Origin: Moraxella sp.
Lineage (GTDB): Bacteria; Pseudomonadota; Gammaproteobacteria; Pseudomonadales; Moraxellaceae
Assembly (NCBI GenBank): GCA_030528385.1
Contig: JAUMYZ010000002.1
Coordinates: 1 to 64,000, forward strand
DNA: 64,000 nucleotides
Direction of reading: 5' to 3'
Positions 7,845-16,874 of this stretch are shown here, one piece after another. Position 1 is the stretch's first letter. Each line of letters opens with the position of its first letter. The position numbers and the translations under genes were made by a program. The notes beneath the pieces were generated by a model. The model was not told the DNA's origin. It was given only the letters and a program-made list of their open reading frames with translations, and searched no databases.

Positions 7845-8591
7845 CTCTTCTTTGGACTTCAATGCAAAGCCGTCTTTGTAGCGCAAATCTGCATACGCCA
7901 TCTCTGACAGTTTGTCTTTATAATCATTAGTCAACACCAACAACAATCGGTACAACTTTTGTTCGGTATTCTCGTGGTCAACAATCACAAAAAACCCATT
8001 ATTAAAAGTTGCAATCCACGTTTGATTTTCTGTCAAAATCAAATCTTTGACACTGATGCCCAAAGGCGCAAACCAAGTATTGATGCGATGCAATTGATTC
8101 ATGATGTGCGTCGCTTGTTCTGGCTTGCCGTCCAAAGTAACCAATTTGTCGTCCATCAACAAAGTTTTGTCGGCTGGCACAAATACCGCACCATTGGCAT
8201 CAACCAACTGTCCGCTGCCAAAATTTGCCACCGCTTTTCTGGGTGTGGCAGACACCGTAACGCCCCGATACCAATCGCGACCCACTTTGGAGCTTTCAAC
8301 CCAAGACAGTTTGGCGACATTGTCATGAATCTCTTGCAAATCGGTGCCAAAAAAGCTCACTTCGCCAAAAGGTTTGACTGCGTCTTGCAAAGAAGCCAGT
8401 TCCTTAGACGTCAAATTGGCGTCTGCCACCGCGATGGTTTTTGTAGGAGAATCGCCATTGGTCCAAACGAGCACAAAACCCACCAAAAAAAGCACCAACA
8501 CGCTTAACAAAGCAAGTTTAAAAGGCGCCAAAAATTTGTCAGACGGCGCAAAAAGTCTGTCAAAAGTTTCGTTTATGTTATTCACAGTCAT
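7830..8591 (-). CDS. ftsQ: Cell division protein FtsQ
   Basis: A bitopic inner-membrane divisome protein linking early and late division proteins. One transmembrane helix lies at about residues 25-43, after a short cytoplasmic N-terminus. The periplasmic part starts with a POTRA-like domain, including LSWVESSKVGRDWYRGVTVS, and then the FtsQ beta domain. ATG 8591 is chosen over the TTG one codon earlier. It is 253 residues, similar to other members, and follows ddl in the cluster. Confidence 0.9.
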   Translation of the reverse strand: MTVNNINETFDRLFAPSDKFLAPFKLALLSVLVLFLVGFVLVWTNGDSPTKTIAVADANLTSKELASLQDAVKPFGEVSFFGTDLQEIHDNVAKLSWVESSKVGRDWYRGVTVSATPRKAVANFGSGQLVDANGAVFVPADKTLLMDDKLVTLDGKPEQATHIMNQLHRINTWFAPLGISVKDLILTENQTWIATFNNGFFVIVDHENTEQKLYRLLLVLTNDYKDKLSEMAYADLRYKDGFALKSKEETMTL

Positions 8592-8733
8592 CAATTACCC
8601 ACCCACTCCAAAATTTACGATAGAGTGTGCAATTTTTATTCCAAAATGCTTAATTTTACGTGTTTTTTACATAAAATCACATTTTTAAAACTGTGATACA
8701 AATCTTAGAGATTACACCAATATTATTACTTTT

Positions 8734-9645
8734 TTATAAAGTTTGCGCCAAAATCCGTACACACAACTCGGCAAAATCTATGCCTTTGACCTTGGCTGCC
8801 ATCGGCACCAAGCTGTGGTCGGTCATGCCAGGCACTGTATTGAGCTCCAGCAGATACAAATTATTGTCAGCGTCCTTTAAAAAATCCACCCGTCCCCAGC
8901 CTTTGCCACCAATGGTAGCAAAAGCACGCTTGGCAAGGGCTTGCATTTGGGCTTCTTGTTCGCTGCTCAAATCCGACGGGCATTGATAAGTGGTGTCATC
9001 GCGCAAATATTTGGCTTCGTAGTCATAAAACTTGCCAGTGGGAATGATGCGAATGCTGGGCAAGGCTTCGTCGCCCAAGATGGCGCAAGCGTATTCACCG
9101 CCTGTGATGGCCTTTTCTGCCAAAATCTCGCCGTGGTATTGCTTAAGTTTGGGATACACTTTGGCAAGCTCGCCTGTTTTTTCAATCATCATCACACCCA
9201 CGCTAGAGCCTTCGGCGGCAGGTTTGACAAATAAGGGCAAGCCAAATTCACGCTCCACCTGCTCAAAATCGCTGTCATCATGGAGCACCACATAAGGCAC
9301 ATTAGGCAGCCCAAGCGCTTGCCACAGCAAACGACAGCGAAATTTATCCATGGCGATGGCAGACGCCAACACACCGCAGCCCGTATAAGGCACATTTAAG
9401 CCGTCAAGCGTGCCTTGTAGTCCGCCGTCTTCGCCAAAGGTGCCATGCAGTACATTAAACACGCGGTCAAAGTTTTTTAGTTGACTGATGTCGCTTTCTT
9501 GGGGGTCAAAATGGTGCGCGTCCACGCCTTTAGATAGCAAGGCTTTTAGCACCGCTTTACCACTGGTCAGCGACACTTCGCGTTCGGCGCTAAAACCGCC
9601 ACAGACCACCGCCACTTTGCCAAATTTTGTCATATCAGTTGTCAT
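8734..9645 (-). CDS. ddl: D-alanine--D-alanine ligase
   Basis: This ATP-grasp enzyme makes the D-Ala-D-Ala dipeptide for peptidoglycan precursors. It shows CGGFSAEREVSL near the start, LHGTFGEDGG, the loop EGSSVGV and the C-terminal metal/active-site block ELNTVPGMTDHSLVP. ATG 9645 (303 residues) is preferred to the upstream TTG at 9657; a further ATG at 9633 is possible. It begins 23 bases after the murC stop, in the same operon. Confidence 0.95.
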   Translation of the reverse strand: MTTDMTKFGKVAVVCGGFSAEREVSLTSGKAVLKALLSKGVDAHHFDPQESDISQLKNFDRVFNVLHGTFGEDGGLQGTLDGLNVPYTGCGVLASAIAMDKFRCRLLWQALGLPNVPYVVLHDDSDFEQVEREFGLPLFVKPAAEGSSVGVMMIEKTGELAKVYPKLKQYHGEILAEKAITGGEYACAILGDEALPSIRIIPTGKFYDYEAKYLRDDTTYQCPSDLSSEQEAQMQALAKRAFATIGGKGWGRVDFLKDADNNLYLLELNTVPGMTDHSLVPMAAKVKGIDFAELCVRILAQTL

Positions 9646-9668
9646 CGTCGTTCCCAATGTTGTTGGTG

Positions 9669-11102
9669 TTATTGCAAATATAACTGGTTGTTTGCCAAAT
9701 CTAGGCTGATTTGTCCGACATTGCCCGCCCCTTGGGTGATTAAAATATCGCCCGCTTTTAGCACACGCTGCATGACGGGGGCTAGATTGTCTTTGTCCAC
9801 CAAAGTTGGCTCAACCTGACCACGCAAACGAATGCTGCGCGCTAGGGCTTTGGTGTCAGCCCCAACAATGGGTGCTTCACCTGCGGCATACACGTCCAAG
9901 AGTAAGAGCTCATCTACGCCTGAGAGCACTTCCACAAAGTCATCAAAGCAGTCGCGCGTGCGGCTGTAGCGATGGGGCTGGAACATCAGTACCAGACGAC
10001 GCTCAGGATAACTTTGGCGAGCGGCTTTGATGGTGGCCGCCACTTCGGTGGGGTGGTGTCCATAATCATCAATCAATAGCACATCACCGCCTTGATACGC
10101 CACTTGGGCTTGGTGCTCAAAACGTCTGCCCACGCCTGCAAATTTGCTCACCGCACGGACAATGGCTTCATCGTCCACACCTTCGTCTGTTGCCATGGCA
10201 ATCGCCGCCAAAGCGTTGAGTACGTTGTGCTCACCAGGGATATTTAGGGTCAATGGCAGCGGCGCATGGTCTTTGCGCAGGACGGTAAAATGTGTTTTTG
10301 TGCCATCGGCGGTCAAATCCACCGCGCGCACGTCGTTGTGCTCTGCCAAACCAAAGGTCAGCACAGGACGGGCAACGTCATCAAGCATTTCAAGCAGCAC
10401 AGGGTCGTCGCCACACATCACCGCCAAGCCATAAAAAGGCATGTTTTGCAAAAACTGAATGTAGGCTTGTTTTAATTTCTCAAAACTGCCTTCGTAGGTG
10501 TCCATGTGGTCTTCGTCAATGTTGGTAACAATCGCCGCCATCGGACGCAGCAGCAAAAAGGACGCGTCTGACTCATCGGCTTCTGCCACCAAATAGCGCG
10601 ACTGCCCCAGCGCGGCGTTTTTGCCAGACGCGTTTAATTTGCCACCAATCACATAGGTGGGGTCAAGCCCCGCTTCGGTGAGTATCATGGTCAGTAAGCT
10701 GGTGGTGGTGGTTTTGCCATGAGCCCCCGCCACCGCAATGCTGTGGCGATAACGCATCAACTCACCGAGCATGTCGGCACGGCGCACCACAGGCAAATGC
10801 GCTTGTAGGGCGGTTTGGATTTCTGGGTTGGTCTTGTCAATGGCGGACGACACCACCAAGACGTCGGCATTTTGGACATTTTTGCTGTCATGACCGATAA
10901 ATACCGTAACACCAAGGCTTTGCAAACGGCGAGTAACCGCACTTTCTTTGATGTCCGAGCCTGTTACCGTATAGCCTTGGTTGGCAAGCACTTCGGCAAT
11001 GCCACACATGCCCGCCCCACCAATGCCCACAAAGTGAATGCGGTCAATGCGACGCATTTCGGGGATTTCAATCAAACGTTTGGGTAATGCCTTTTTTGTC
11101 AT
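9669..11102 (-). CDS. murC: UDP-N-acetylmuramate--L-alanine ligase
   Basis: MurC adds L-Ala to UDP-MurNAc, the first step of stem-peptide synthesis, in the cytoplasm. The 477-residue protein has the dinucleotide-like [14 protein letters not shown] motif, the ATP P-loop [10 protein letters not shown] and [10 protein letters not shown]. Length fits the family (about 470-490). A GAGAG Shine-Dalgarno precedes ATG 11102. Upstream, two decayed gene fragments separate it from murG. Confidence 0.97.
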   Translation of the reverse strand: MTKKALPKRLIEIPEMRRIDRIHFVGIGGAGMCGIAEVLANQGYTVTGSDIKESAVTRRLQSLGVTVFIGHDSKNVQNADVLVVSSAIDKTNPEIQTALQAHLPVVRRADMLGELMRYRHSIAVAGAHGKTTTTSLLTMILTEAGLDPTYVIGGKLNASGKNAALGQSRYLVAEADESDASFLLLRPMAAIVTNIDEDHMDTYEGSFEKLKQAYIQFLQNMPFYGLAVMCGDDPVLLEMLDDVARPVLTFGLAEHNDVRAVDLTADGTKTHFTVLRKDHAPLPLTLNIPGEHNVLNALAAIAMATDEGVDDEAIVRAVSKFAGVGRRFEHQAQVAYQGGDVLLIDDYGHHPTEVAATIKAARQSYPERRLVLMFQPHRYSRTRDCFDDFVEVLSGVDELLLLDVYAAGEAPIVGADTKALARSIRLRGQVEPTLVDKDNLAPVMQRVLKAGDILITQGAGNVGQISLDLANNQLYLQ

Positions 11103-11141
11103 TGTTACTCTCTTATCACCACTTAACTTTTATACATCGCG

Positions 11142-11349
11142 CTAATCACAAAAACGCAAATAATAACCATCGGGGTCTGATACGCCAAATGCTTCGGGGC
11201 ACACAAAGCCTTCATTCACACGAAATGTCCTTGTTCTTAAAGGCACATCAATGGGATACTTTGCTTATAGCAATCTTTGGCGCAGCGTCGCCACGTCAGC
11301 ACAAGCAATGGACAAATTGACGCCCACGCCCCGCGGCTGCTGCAACTAT
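11142..11349 (-). pseudogene. VOC (glyoxalase/bleomycin-resistance) family fragment
   Basis: Read on the minus strand, the segment ends FGVSDPDGYYLRFCD and a TAG at 11142-11144, the typical C-terminus of a vicinal-oxygen-chelate protein. Further upstream, in the same frame, come FRVNEGFVCPEA and GVNLSIACADVATLRQRLL. A TAA interrupts the frame between the LRQRLL and AKYPID blocks, and another stop lies just upstream. No start codon remains, so only about half a dead gene is left. Confidence 0.7.
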
Positions 11350-11374
11350 TCTAACGTGAGCTGACTGCCTTTAA

Positions 11375-11396
11375 ACTTAAACTAAACTTAAACTAA
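11375..11396. repeat. Tandem 11-bp repeat, two copies
   Basis: ACTTAAACTAA occurs at 11375-11385 and again at 11386-11396 in the non-coding stretch between the two dead gene fragments. It is probably slippage-derived. Confidence 0.7.
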
Positions 11397-11502
11397 AAAC
11401 AAGTCGCTCTTCGTCTCTTTGGTATTTTATTTTAAAGCCACACAGCTTAACATAGAACGCCAAAGATCATCAACTCTGCAATTCAGCGATGATACCCAAC
11501 AT

Positions 11503-11745
11503 TCATAAGCAATAAGCATAAACCACATGATTTACAATCTTGTCATTGACCACTTCGTTATTGGGCAGTGTGCCACAGTATGCAAAGCCCAAACGCTCAG
11601 CCACACGGCGACTGAGTAGGTTGTGTTCGGCAGCTTTGATGATGGCAACTTTTGCCCCATAGGTGGCTTTGGCAAATTTGCTATGCGCCAATACCAGCCC
11701 AATCTCATCATTCACGCGATGACCAAACATCTTCACCCACCCAAG
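11503..11745 (-). pseudogene. GNAT acetyltransferase C-terminal fragment
   Basis: The frame reads AEHNLLSRRVAERLGFAYCGT, the conserved beta-bulge and last-helix region of RimJ/RimL-like N-acetyltransferases, preceded by a shortened DEIGLVLAHSKFAKATYGAK. The acetyl-CoA loop region and the N-terminal half are missing. In the same frame the sequence continues without a break into the 3' end of murG in an unrelated register, so there is no genuine start. It is best seen as a decayed gene. Confidence 0.6.
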
Positions 11746-11749
11746 AAAT

Positions 11750-12865
11750 TTAGCGCCAGAGCTGCCCCCAAACGACATCGGCAACTTTTTGGGCAGAATG
11801 TGGCTGAGCCAGCGCATAAGCATGACACGCCATGTCCAAACACCGTTGACGAGACAGTTGCATTAACATATCAGACAAACTTTGTCCTGTCAAAGTGTCT
11901 TGGGGCATCAACATGCCTGCACCTGAATTGGTCAGTATTTTTGCGTTGGCGGTTTGGTGGTCGTCCACGGCATGTGGCAATGGCACAAAAATTGCAGCGA
12001 CCCCAGCATTGGCAATTTCACTCACAGTCAATGCCCCTGCTCGGCAAATCACCACATCTGCCCACGCATAGGCTTTTGCCATGTCATCAATAAAGGGCAA
12101 AAGCTCAAAAGTGTGCAAACGCGTGTCAATGCCTGCTTGGGAATAGGCAACGAGCATTTCTTGGTGATTGGCCTTACCGCACTGATGACGCACCGACAAA
12201 GGACGCTTGATGGTTTTTAGCAGTTCAATAACCGCTGCATTGATGGCAGCCGCCCCCAGTGAGCCGCCCACCACCAATACTTTAAGCGGCGTGTTGTCAG
12301 TAACATCGTATCGTTTGCTTGGTGCTGGCAAGCCAACAATGTCTCGGCGCACAGGATTGCCCACCGTCATGAGCCTTGCCCCCAAAGCGTTTGCCATAAA
12401 ATCAAAAGTGCCAGCAAAGGCTTGTAGCACCTTATCGGCAGAACGCGCCAAATTTTTGTTGCTCATGCCAGCGATGGCGTTTTGTTCATGGATAATCAGG
12501 GGTTTGTGGCTCAACTTGGCTGCCAAGCCCCCCGGTGCAGTTACATAACCACCAAAACCCACAGCAATGTCAATATGATGACGCTTGATAAGTGCGCGTG
12601 TTGCCATGACCGCTTTTAATAAAGTAAAGGGCAATTTAATCCAACGAGCCAGCCCATTGCCACGCAGTCCTTGCATGTCAATGGCGTGATAAGTATATCC
12701 ATGCTTGGCAACCAACTCATTTTCCATGCCATTTGGTGTGCCAAGCCAATGAATGTCCGCGCCACGCGACACCAATTCTTCGGCGACTGCCAATGCAGGA
12801 AAAACATGCCCACCCGTGCCTGCTGCCATCATCAGCACTTGTGGTTTTCTTGTTGATTGATTCAT
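11750..12865 (-). CDS. murG: UDP-GlcNAc:lipid I N-acetylglucosaminyltransferase
   Basis: MurG converts lipid I to lipid II at the inner face of the membrane. The 371-residue protein has AAGTGGHVFPALAVAEEL at the N-terminus, GFGGYVTAPGGLAAKL, HEQNAIAGMSNK and the UDP-binding ICRAGALTVSEIA block. AAAGGAG is ideally spaced from ATG 12865. It is the first gene of the minus-strand cluster; a promoter candidate lies about 130 bases upstream. Confidence 0.97.
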   Translation of the reverse strand: MNQSTRKPQVLMMAAGTGGHVFPALAVAEELVSRGADIHWLGTPNGMENELVAKHGYTYHAIDMQGLRGNGLARWIKLPFTLLKAVMATRALIKRHHIDIAVGFGGYVTAPGGLAAKLSHKPLIIHEQNAIAGMSNKNLARSADKVLQAFAGTFDFMANALGARLMTVGNPVRRDIVGLPAPSKRYDVTDNTPLKVLVVGGSLGAAAINAAVIELLKTIKRPLSVRHQCGKANHQEMLVAYSQAGIDTRLHTFELLPFIDDMAKAYAWADVVICRAGALTVSEIANAGVAAIFVPLPHAVDDHQTANAKILTNSGAGMLMPQDTLTGQSLSDMLMQLSRQRCLDMACHAYALAQPHSAQKVADVVWGQLWR

Positions 12866-12994
12866 GGTAGCTCCTTTATTTTTGATACCAAATTCACACA
12901 GTAGGTTAATAGTTAAGCAGCTTTACTACATAAAGCCAAAGCGGCAAATCCTAACACCTTTTTAGTACCTTTAAAAGACCACTTAGTATCAAAC

Positions 12995-13023
12995 TTTGTA
13001 GCAAAATGTATCTTAATTGGCAA
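12995..13023 (-). promoter_or_regulatory. Candidate murG (division cluster) promoter
   Basis: On the minus strand TTGCCA (13018-13023) is followed after 17 bases by TACAAA (12995-13000), with an extended TG before the -10. The roughly 280-base gap between murG and gshB contains no recognisable gene; a short open frame on the minus strand there, containing FDTKWSFKGTKKVLGFAA, matches nothing I know. Confidence 0.5.
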
Positions 13024-13148
13024 AGCAAAAATTATTGTTATATCAATGCTTAACAAATCAAAATTTTGGTTTTTAGTCGGTCAGTTTAATCCAACTGCGC
13101 TCAATTTTTTAGGCTTCTTGTGGCAATATTTTGCCCAAAAGCCCAAAC

Positions 13149-14108
13149 TCATTGCTGACGATGTGCCATCTGTTCAATAAACGCAATAAAATCCACCGCG
13201 ATTTGTGTGCCACATTGCTCATCTATCTCACGCACGCATGTTGGACTAGTTACATTAATCTCAGTGATTTTTGCCCCAATCAAATCCAGCCCCACAAAAT
13301 ACAAGCCTTTTTCTACCAAAGTTTGGGCGACTTTTTCGGCAACCGCTCGCTCATCATCACTAAGTGGCATGGCAACACCCCGACCGCCTGCCGCCAAATT
13401 GCCACGCGTCTCACCATCGGCAGGAATGCGAGCCAAGCAATAGGGCACCACTTGCCCACCCACAATCAGCACTCGCTTATCGCCTTCTTTGATGGCAGGC
13501 AAATATTTTTGAGCCATGATGGGCACTGTCCCCATTTGCGTGAGCAACTCAAGCGTTGAACCAATATTTGGGCTGTCCGCCGTCAAACGAAAAATCCCCA
13601 TACCCCCCATGCCATCAAGCGGCTTGACAATCACATCGGCATGCTCAGCGATAAATTGGCGAATGTGGGCTTGTTTGGCGGTTACAATCGTCGGGCTCAT
13701 ATGCTCACTAAACTGCGTGGCAAACAGTTTTTCGTTACAGGCACGCACCGCATTTGGGTCGTTGGCAACCAATACACCCGCCCGTTTGGCATATTCCAAC
13801 AAATGTAAAGCATACAAAAAATTCATATCAAAGGGCGGGTCTTTACGCATGAGTATGACATCAAAATCGGCCGCCTTGACGGTTGTCTTGGCACCAAGCT
13901 GATAAAATTTATCAGGATTTTTAAAGACTTGTATGTCTTGTGTGTCCACACACAGCTCGCCTTTATTTAACCAAAGGTCATAGATACCACAGTAGGACAA
14001 ACGATGACCCTTATCACTTGCCGCCCACATCATTGCAAGGGTGGTGTCTTTTTTGTAATTGATGGTGGCAATGTCGTCCATCACGATTAAAAAGTTGAGT
14101 GCTTTCAT
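13149..14108 (-). CDS. gshB: Glutathione synthetase
   Basis: This ATP-grasp ligase joins gamma-Glu-Cys and Gly. The 319-residue protein has MRKDPPFDMNFLYA, the glycine-rich ATP loop VKPLDGMGGMGIFRL, QKYLPAIKEGDKRVLIV, ARIPADGETRGNLAAGGRG and TEINVTSPTCVREID, all family markers. Its ATG (14106-14108) lies two bases after the pyrE stop, so the two genes are co-transcribed and probably translationally coupled. Confidence 0.97.
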   Translation of the reverse strand: MKALNFLIVMDDIATINYKKDTTLAMMWAASDKGHRLSYCGIYDLWLNKGELCVDTQDIQVFKNPDKFYQLGAKTTVKAADFDVILMRKDPPFDMNFLYALHLLEYAKRAGVLVANDPNAVRACNEKLFATQFSEHMSPTIVTAKQAHIRQFIAEHADVIVKPLDGMGGMGIFRLTADSPNIGSTLELLTQMGTVPIMAQKYLPAIKEGDKRVLIVGGQVVPYCLARIPADGETRGNLAAGGRGVAMPLSDDERAVAEKVAQTLVEKGLYFVGLDLIGAKITEINVTSPTCVREIDEQCGTQIAVDFIAFIEQMAHRQQ

Positions 14109-14110
14109 GA

Positions 14111-14761
14111 TTACACCCCATACTTTTGACGATATGCCATCATATTTGCCAAATGTTCGCTCTCGCCTTTGGCTTGCAAAAAACCAATAATATCATCAAT
14201 ATTCACCAACGAATAAACAGGCACGCCAAAATCGTCGTTGATTTGCTCTACAGCACTGCGTTTGTCTTGCCCTTTTTCTTTGCGGTCAAGAGCAATCACA
14301 ATCCCTGCCAGCGTCGCCCCTGCCGACTTTAAAATTGCCACCACTTCTCGCACCGCCGTGCCTGCGGTCATCACATCGTCAATCACCCACACCGATTTGC
14401 CAGCCAAATCCGCTCCCACCAAATTACCCCCTTCACCGTGGGTTTTGGCTTCTTTGCGATTATAGCCCCACGCCACATCAATGCCGTGAGCCTGCCACAA
14501 AGTCTGTGCGGCGGTCGCCACAAAAGGAATGCCCTTATACGCCGCCCCAAAAATGGTGGGACTTTCTTTGTCTTTTAACTGCTCTGCCAAGACGCTGGCA
14601 TAACCTTGTGATAACATATCCAACGCCTTACCGCTTGATAACAGCCCTGCATTAAAAAAATAAGGGCTAATCCGTCCTGACTTTAACGTAAACTCACCAA
14701 ACTTTAGTACCTGACAATCCAATAGCAGTTGAATAAACGCATCTTTGTGAAACACACTCAT
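14111..14761 (-). CDS. pyrE: Orotate phosphoribosyltransferase
   Basis: PyrE transfers ribose-5-phosphate from PRPP to orotate in pyrimidine synthesis. It has the PRPP loop VWVIDDVMTAGTAVRE, the catalytic YNRKEAKTHGEGG flexible loop and KSGRISPYFFNAG. ATG 14761 (216 residues, E. coli 213) is chosen over the upstream TTG at 14773; GGAA precedes it. First gene of a pyrE-gshB pair. Confidence 0.96.
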   Translation of the reverse strand: MSVFHKDAFIQLLLDCQVLKFGEFTLKSGRISPYFFNAGLLSSGKALDMLSQGYASVLAEQLKDKESPTIFGAAYKGIPFVATAAQTLWQAHGIDVAWGYNRKEAKTHGEGGNLVGADLAGKSVWVIDDVMTAGTAVREVVAILKSAGATLAGIVIALDRKEKGQDKRSAVEQINDDFGVPVYSLVNIDDIIGFLQAKGESEHLANMMAYRQKYGV

Positions 14762-14848
14762 CACGGTTTCCAATTTGTTGTTGATTAGGGTTGTTATTGT
14801 ACCTTAATTTGATTCATCTTGGGTAAAAATCTCTGCAACACAAAAATA

Positions 14849-14874
14849 AAAAACACCCCAAATGGAGTGTTTTT
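14849..14874 (-). terminator. Rho-independent terminator after tsf
   Basis: An 11-bp arm (14849-14859) pairs with 14864-14874 around an AAAT loop, with one mismatch. On the minus strand it is followed by a T-rich tract, which fits the end of the rpsB-tsf transcript. Confidence 0.75.
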
Positions 14875-14896
14875 AAGATGTTTTTTGCCAAATCGT

Positions 14897-15775
14897 TTAT
14901 TGGGCAGCAGCAGCTTGGGCGGCAGCCACTTCAGCAGCAAAGTCTTCTTGCTTTTTCTCAATGCCTTCGCCAACTTCTAAACGCTTAAAGCTGACAACAG
15001 TAGCACCTTCGGCTTTTAGCACATCGCCCACCTTTTTGTCATTGTCCATCACATAAGGTTGATTGACCAAGGTAACTTCATTTAGGTACTTTTGTAGTCC
15101 GCCAGTAATCATTTTTTCAACCACCGCTTCTGGCTTGCCTGACTCTTTGGCTTTGGCTTCAATGATGTCTTTTTCGCGCGCCAAGACATCAGCAGGGACG
15201 CCTTCTTCGTTTACCGCAATGGGATTAAAGGCAGCCACTTGCATGGCAACGGCTTTGCCCACTTCTTCGCTGCCGCCTTCGTATGACACCACCACGCCAA
15301 TGCGCAAACCATGACGATAAGTGGCAAGATTTGCCCCTTCAATCACTTCAGCACGGCGCACTTGCACGTTTTCACCGATTTTTTGTACCAAAGCCACACG
15401 CGCTTCTTCCACGCTTTGACCATCGCCATAAGGCAAAGCGGCAATCGCTGTTACGTCAGTGGTGTTATTTTCTAGTGCCAATTTGGCAACTTGGTTGGCA
15501 AAGGCGGTGAAGTTCTCATCTTTTGCCACAAAGTCGGTTTGGCAGTTTACTTCCAGCAGCAAGGCTTTGCCTTCGCCTTGGGCAATGATAATCGCACCAT
15601 CAGCAGCGATGTTGCCTGCTTTTTTGGCGGCTTTGGCTTGACCTGATTTACGCAAGTTATCAATGGCAAGCTCAATATCACCGCCTGCTTCTTCTAGTGC
15701 TTTTTTGCACTCCATCATACCAAGACCTGTGCGGTCGCGCAATTCTTTAACAAGTTTTGCAGATACCTGTGTCAT
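14897..15775 (-). CDS. tsf: Elongation factor Ts
   Basis: EF-Ts is the nucleotide exchange factor for EF-Tu. The protein opens with the UBA-like [20 protein letters not shown] block and carries the TDFVA signature within [13 protein letters not shown]. The frame is open further upstream, but ATG 15775 with AAAGG before it gives the conserved start [11 protein letters not shown] and 292 residues (E. coli 283). It follows rpsB, with a hairpin in the gap. Confidence 0.97.
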   Translation of the reverse strand: MTQVSAKLVKELRDRTGLGMMECKKALEEAGGDIELAIDNLRKSGQAKAAKKAGNIAADGAIIIAQGEGKALLLEVNCQTDFVAKDENFTAFANQVAKLALENNTTDVTAIAALPYGDGQSVEEARVALVQKIGENVQVRRAEVIEGANLATYRHGLRIGVVVSYEGGSEEVGKAVAMQVAAFNPIAVNEEGVPADVLAREKDIIEAKAKESGKPEAVVEKMITGGLQKYLNEVTLVNQPYVMDNDKKVGDVLKAEGATVVSFKRLEVGEGIEKKQEDFAAEVAAAQAAAAQ

Positions 15776-15820
15776 GATTTTACCTTTAAATACGATAAAT
15801 GGGTTAAATGTGGCTAAGTG

Positions 15821-15851
15821 GCACCCAAAAAAGGTCATCTATTTTGGGTGC
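15821..15851 (-). terminator. Intercistronic hairpin between rpsB and tsf
   Basis: A perfect 10-bp inverted repeat, GCACCCAAAA (15821-15830) with TTTTGGGTGC (15842-15851) and an 11-base loop, begins 9 bases past the rpsB stop. T-residues fall inside the stem, not after it, so partial termination or mRNA processing is more likely than full termination. Confidence 0.5.
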
Positions 15852-15860
15852 GCAACTTCG

Positions 15861-16670
15861 TTAGTAGTTATTCACCACTTGACCTGCTTGGTCAATCTTG
15901 TCTTCTACCGGAGCAACCGCATTGGCTTGAGCAGCGTTTTCTGGTTCGTTGTTGCCAGCTTTGGCACCTTGGGTTTTAGCATATTCTTTGCCAGCAATGA
16001 TGGCATCAGCCATGGCTGTGGCGTACAAAGTAACCGCGCGAATGGCATCGTCATTGGCAGCAATCACATAATCCACATCATCAGGATTTGAGTTGGTGTC
16101 CACAATACCAATCACGGGAATGCCCAAGTTTTTGGCTTCTTTGATGGCGATGGCTTCGTGGTCCACGTCAATCACAAACAACGCGTCAGGCAAACCACCC
16201 ATCTCTTTGATACCGCCCAATGCGCGCTCTAATTTTTCCATATCGCGAGTACGCTCCAGAGCTTCACGTTTGGTCAGCTTGGCAAAGGTGCCATCTTCGG
16301 CTTGTTTTTCTAGGTCTTTAAGGCGTGAGATGGACTGGCGAATGGTCTTCCAGTTGGTCAAAGTGCCACCAAGCCAGCGATGGTCAATATACGGCATACC
16401 AGCACGCTGAGCTTGCTCACGAATCACAGCACTTGCCGCACGCTTGGTGCCAACAAATAAGATTTTGTTGCGATGAGCTGCTTGCTGATTGGCAAAGGTC
16501 AAGGCTTCGTTAAACTGCTTGACGGTGTGCTCAAGGTTGATGATATGAATGCGGTTGCGCGCACCAAAAATATATTGGTTCATTTTTGGGTTCCAAAAGC
16601 GGGTCTGATGTCCAAAATGAGCGCCTGCTTCTAGTAAATCGCGCATAGAAACTTGAGTTGGGTTTGACAT
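15861..16670 (-). CDS. rpsB: 30S ribosomal protein S2
   Basis: The start [30 protein letters not shown] and the later [13 protein letters not shown] and [12 protein letters not shown] blocks are diagnostic of S2. 269 residues, slightly longer than E. coli (241) because of a C-terminal Ala/Asn/Gln-rich tail. AAGG lies before ATG 16670. It heads the rpsB-tsf operon; the 5' leader of about 120 bases leaves room for S2 autoregulation as known in gammaproteobacteria, though I cannot show the structure. Confidence 0.98.
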   Translation of the reverse strand: MSNPTQVSMRDLLEAGAHFGHQTRFWNPKMNQYIFGARNRIHIINLEHTVKQFNEALTFANQQAAHRNKILFVGTKRAASAVIREQAQRAGMPYIDHRWLGGTLTNWKTIRQSISRLKDLEKQAEDGTFAKLTKREALERTRDMEKLERALGGIKEMGGLPDALFVIDVDHEAIAIKEAKNLGIPVIGIVDTNSNPDDVDYVIAANDDAIRAVTLYATAMADAIIAGKEYAKTQGAKAGNNEPENAAQANAVAPVEDKIDQAGQVVNNY

Positions 16671-16798
16671 AAAAAAGTCCTTAATAACTTGGGTTGTGCC
16701 TCCACGAACAAATTATTGAATTTATTTACATAAACACCCCAATAATTTGGTATTTCTCGTGTGTGTCTTTCAAATACTGCCCAAAAAGCAGAGCGCAG

Positions 16799-16827
16799 AT
16801 TGTAGCACATTTGTTTTAAAAAAACAA
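16799..16827 (-). promoter_or_regulatory. Candidate rpsB promoter
   Basis: TACAAT (minus strand, 16799-16804) with TTGTTT 17 bases upstream. The -10 is good and the -35 is weak. The predicted leader to the rpsB ATG is about 120 bases. Confidence 0.45.
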
Positions 16828-16832
16828 CAAAA

Positions 16833-16856
16833 ACACCACACCAAACGGTGTGATGT
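16833..16856 (-). terminator. Terminator after gdhA
   Basis: ACACCACACC (16833-16842) pairs with GGTGTGATGT (16847-16856), loop AAAC, one G-T pair. The minus strand continues with runs of T, a textbook terminator 19 bases past the gdhA stop. Confidence 0.85.
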
Positions 16857-16874
16857 CTTTGCTGCGTATTAAAA

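Noticed and set aside
12866-13148. Short minus-strand frame with FDTKWSFKGTKKVLGFAA, considered as a transposase tail
   Set aside because: No clear similarity to a transposase family, no terminal repeats; it lies in the murG leader.
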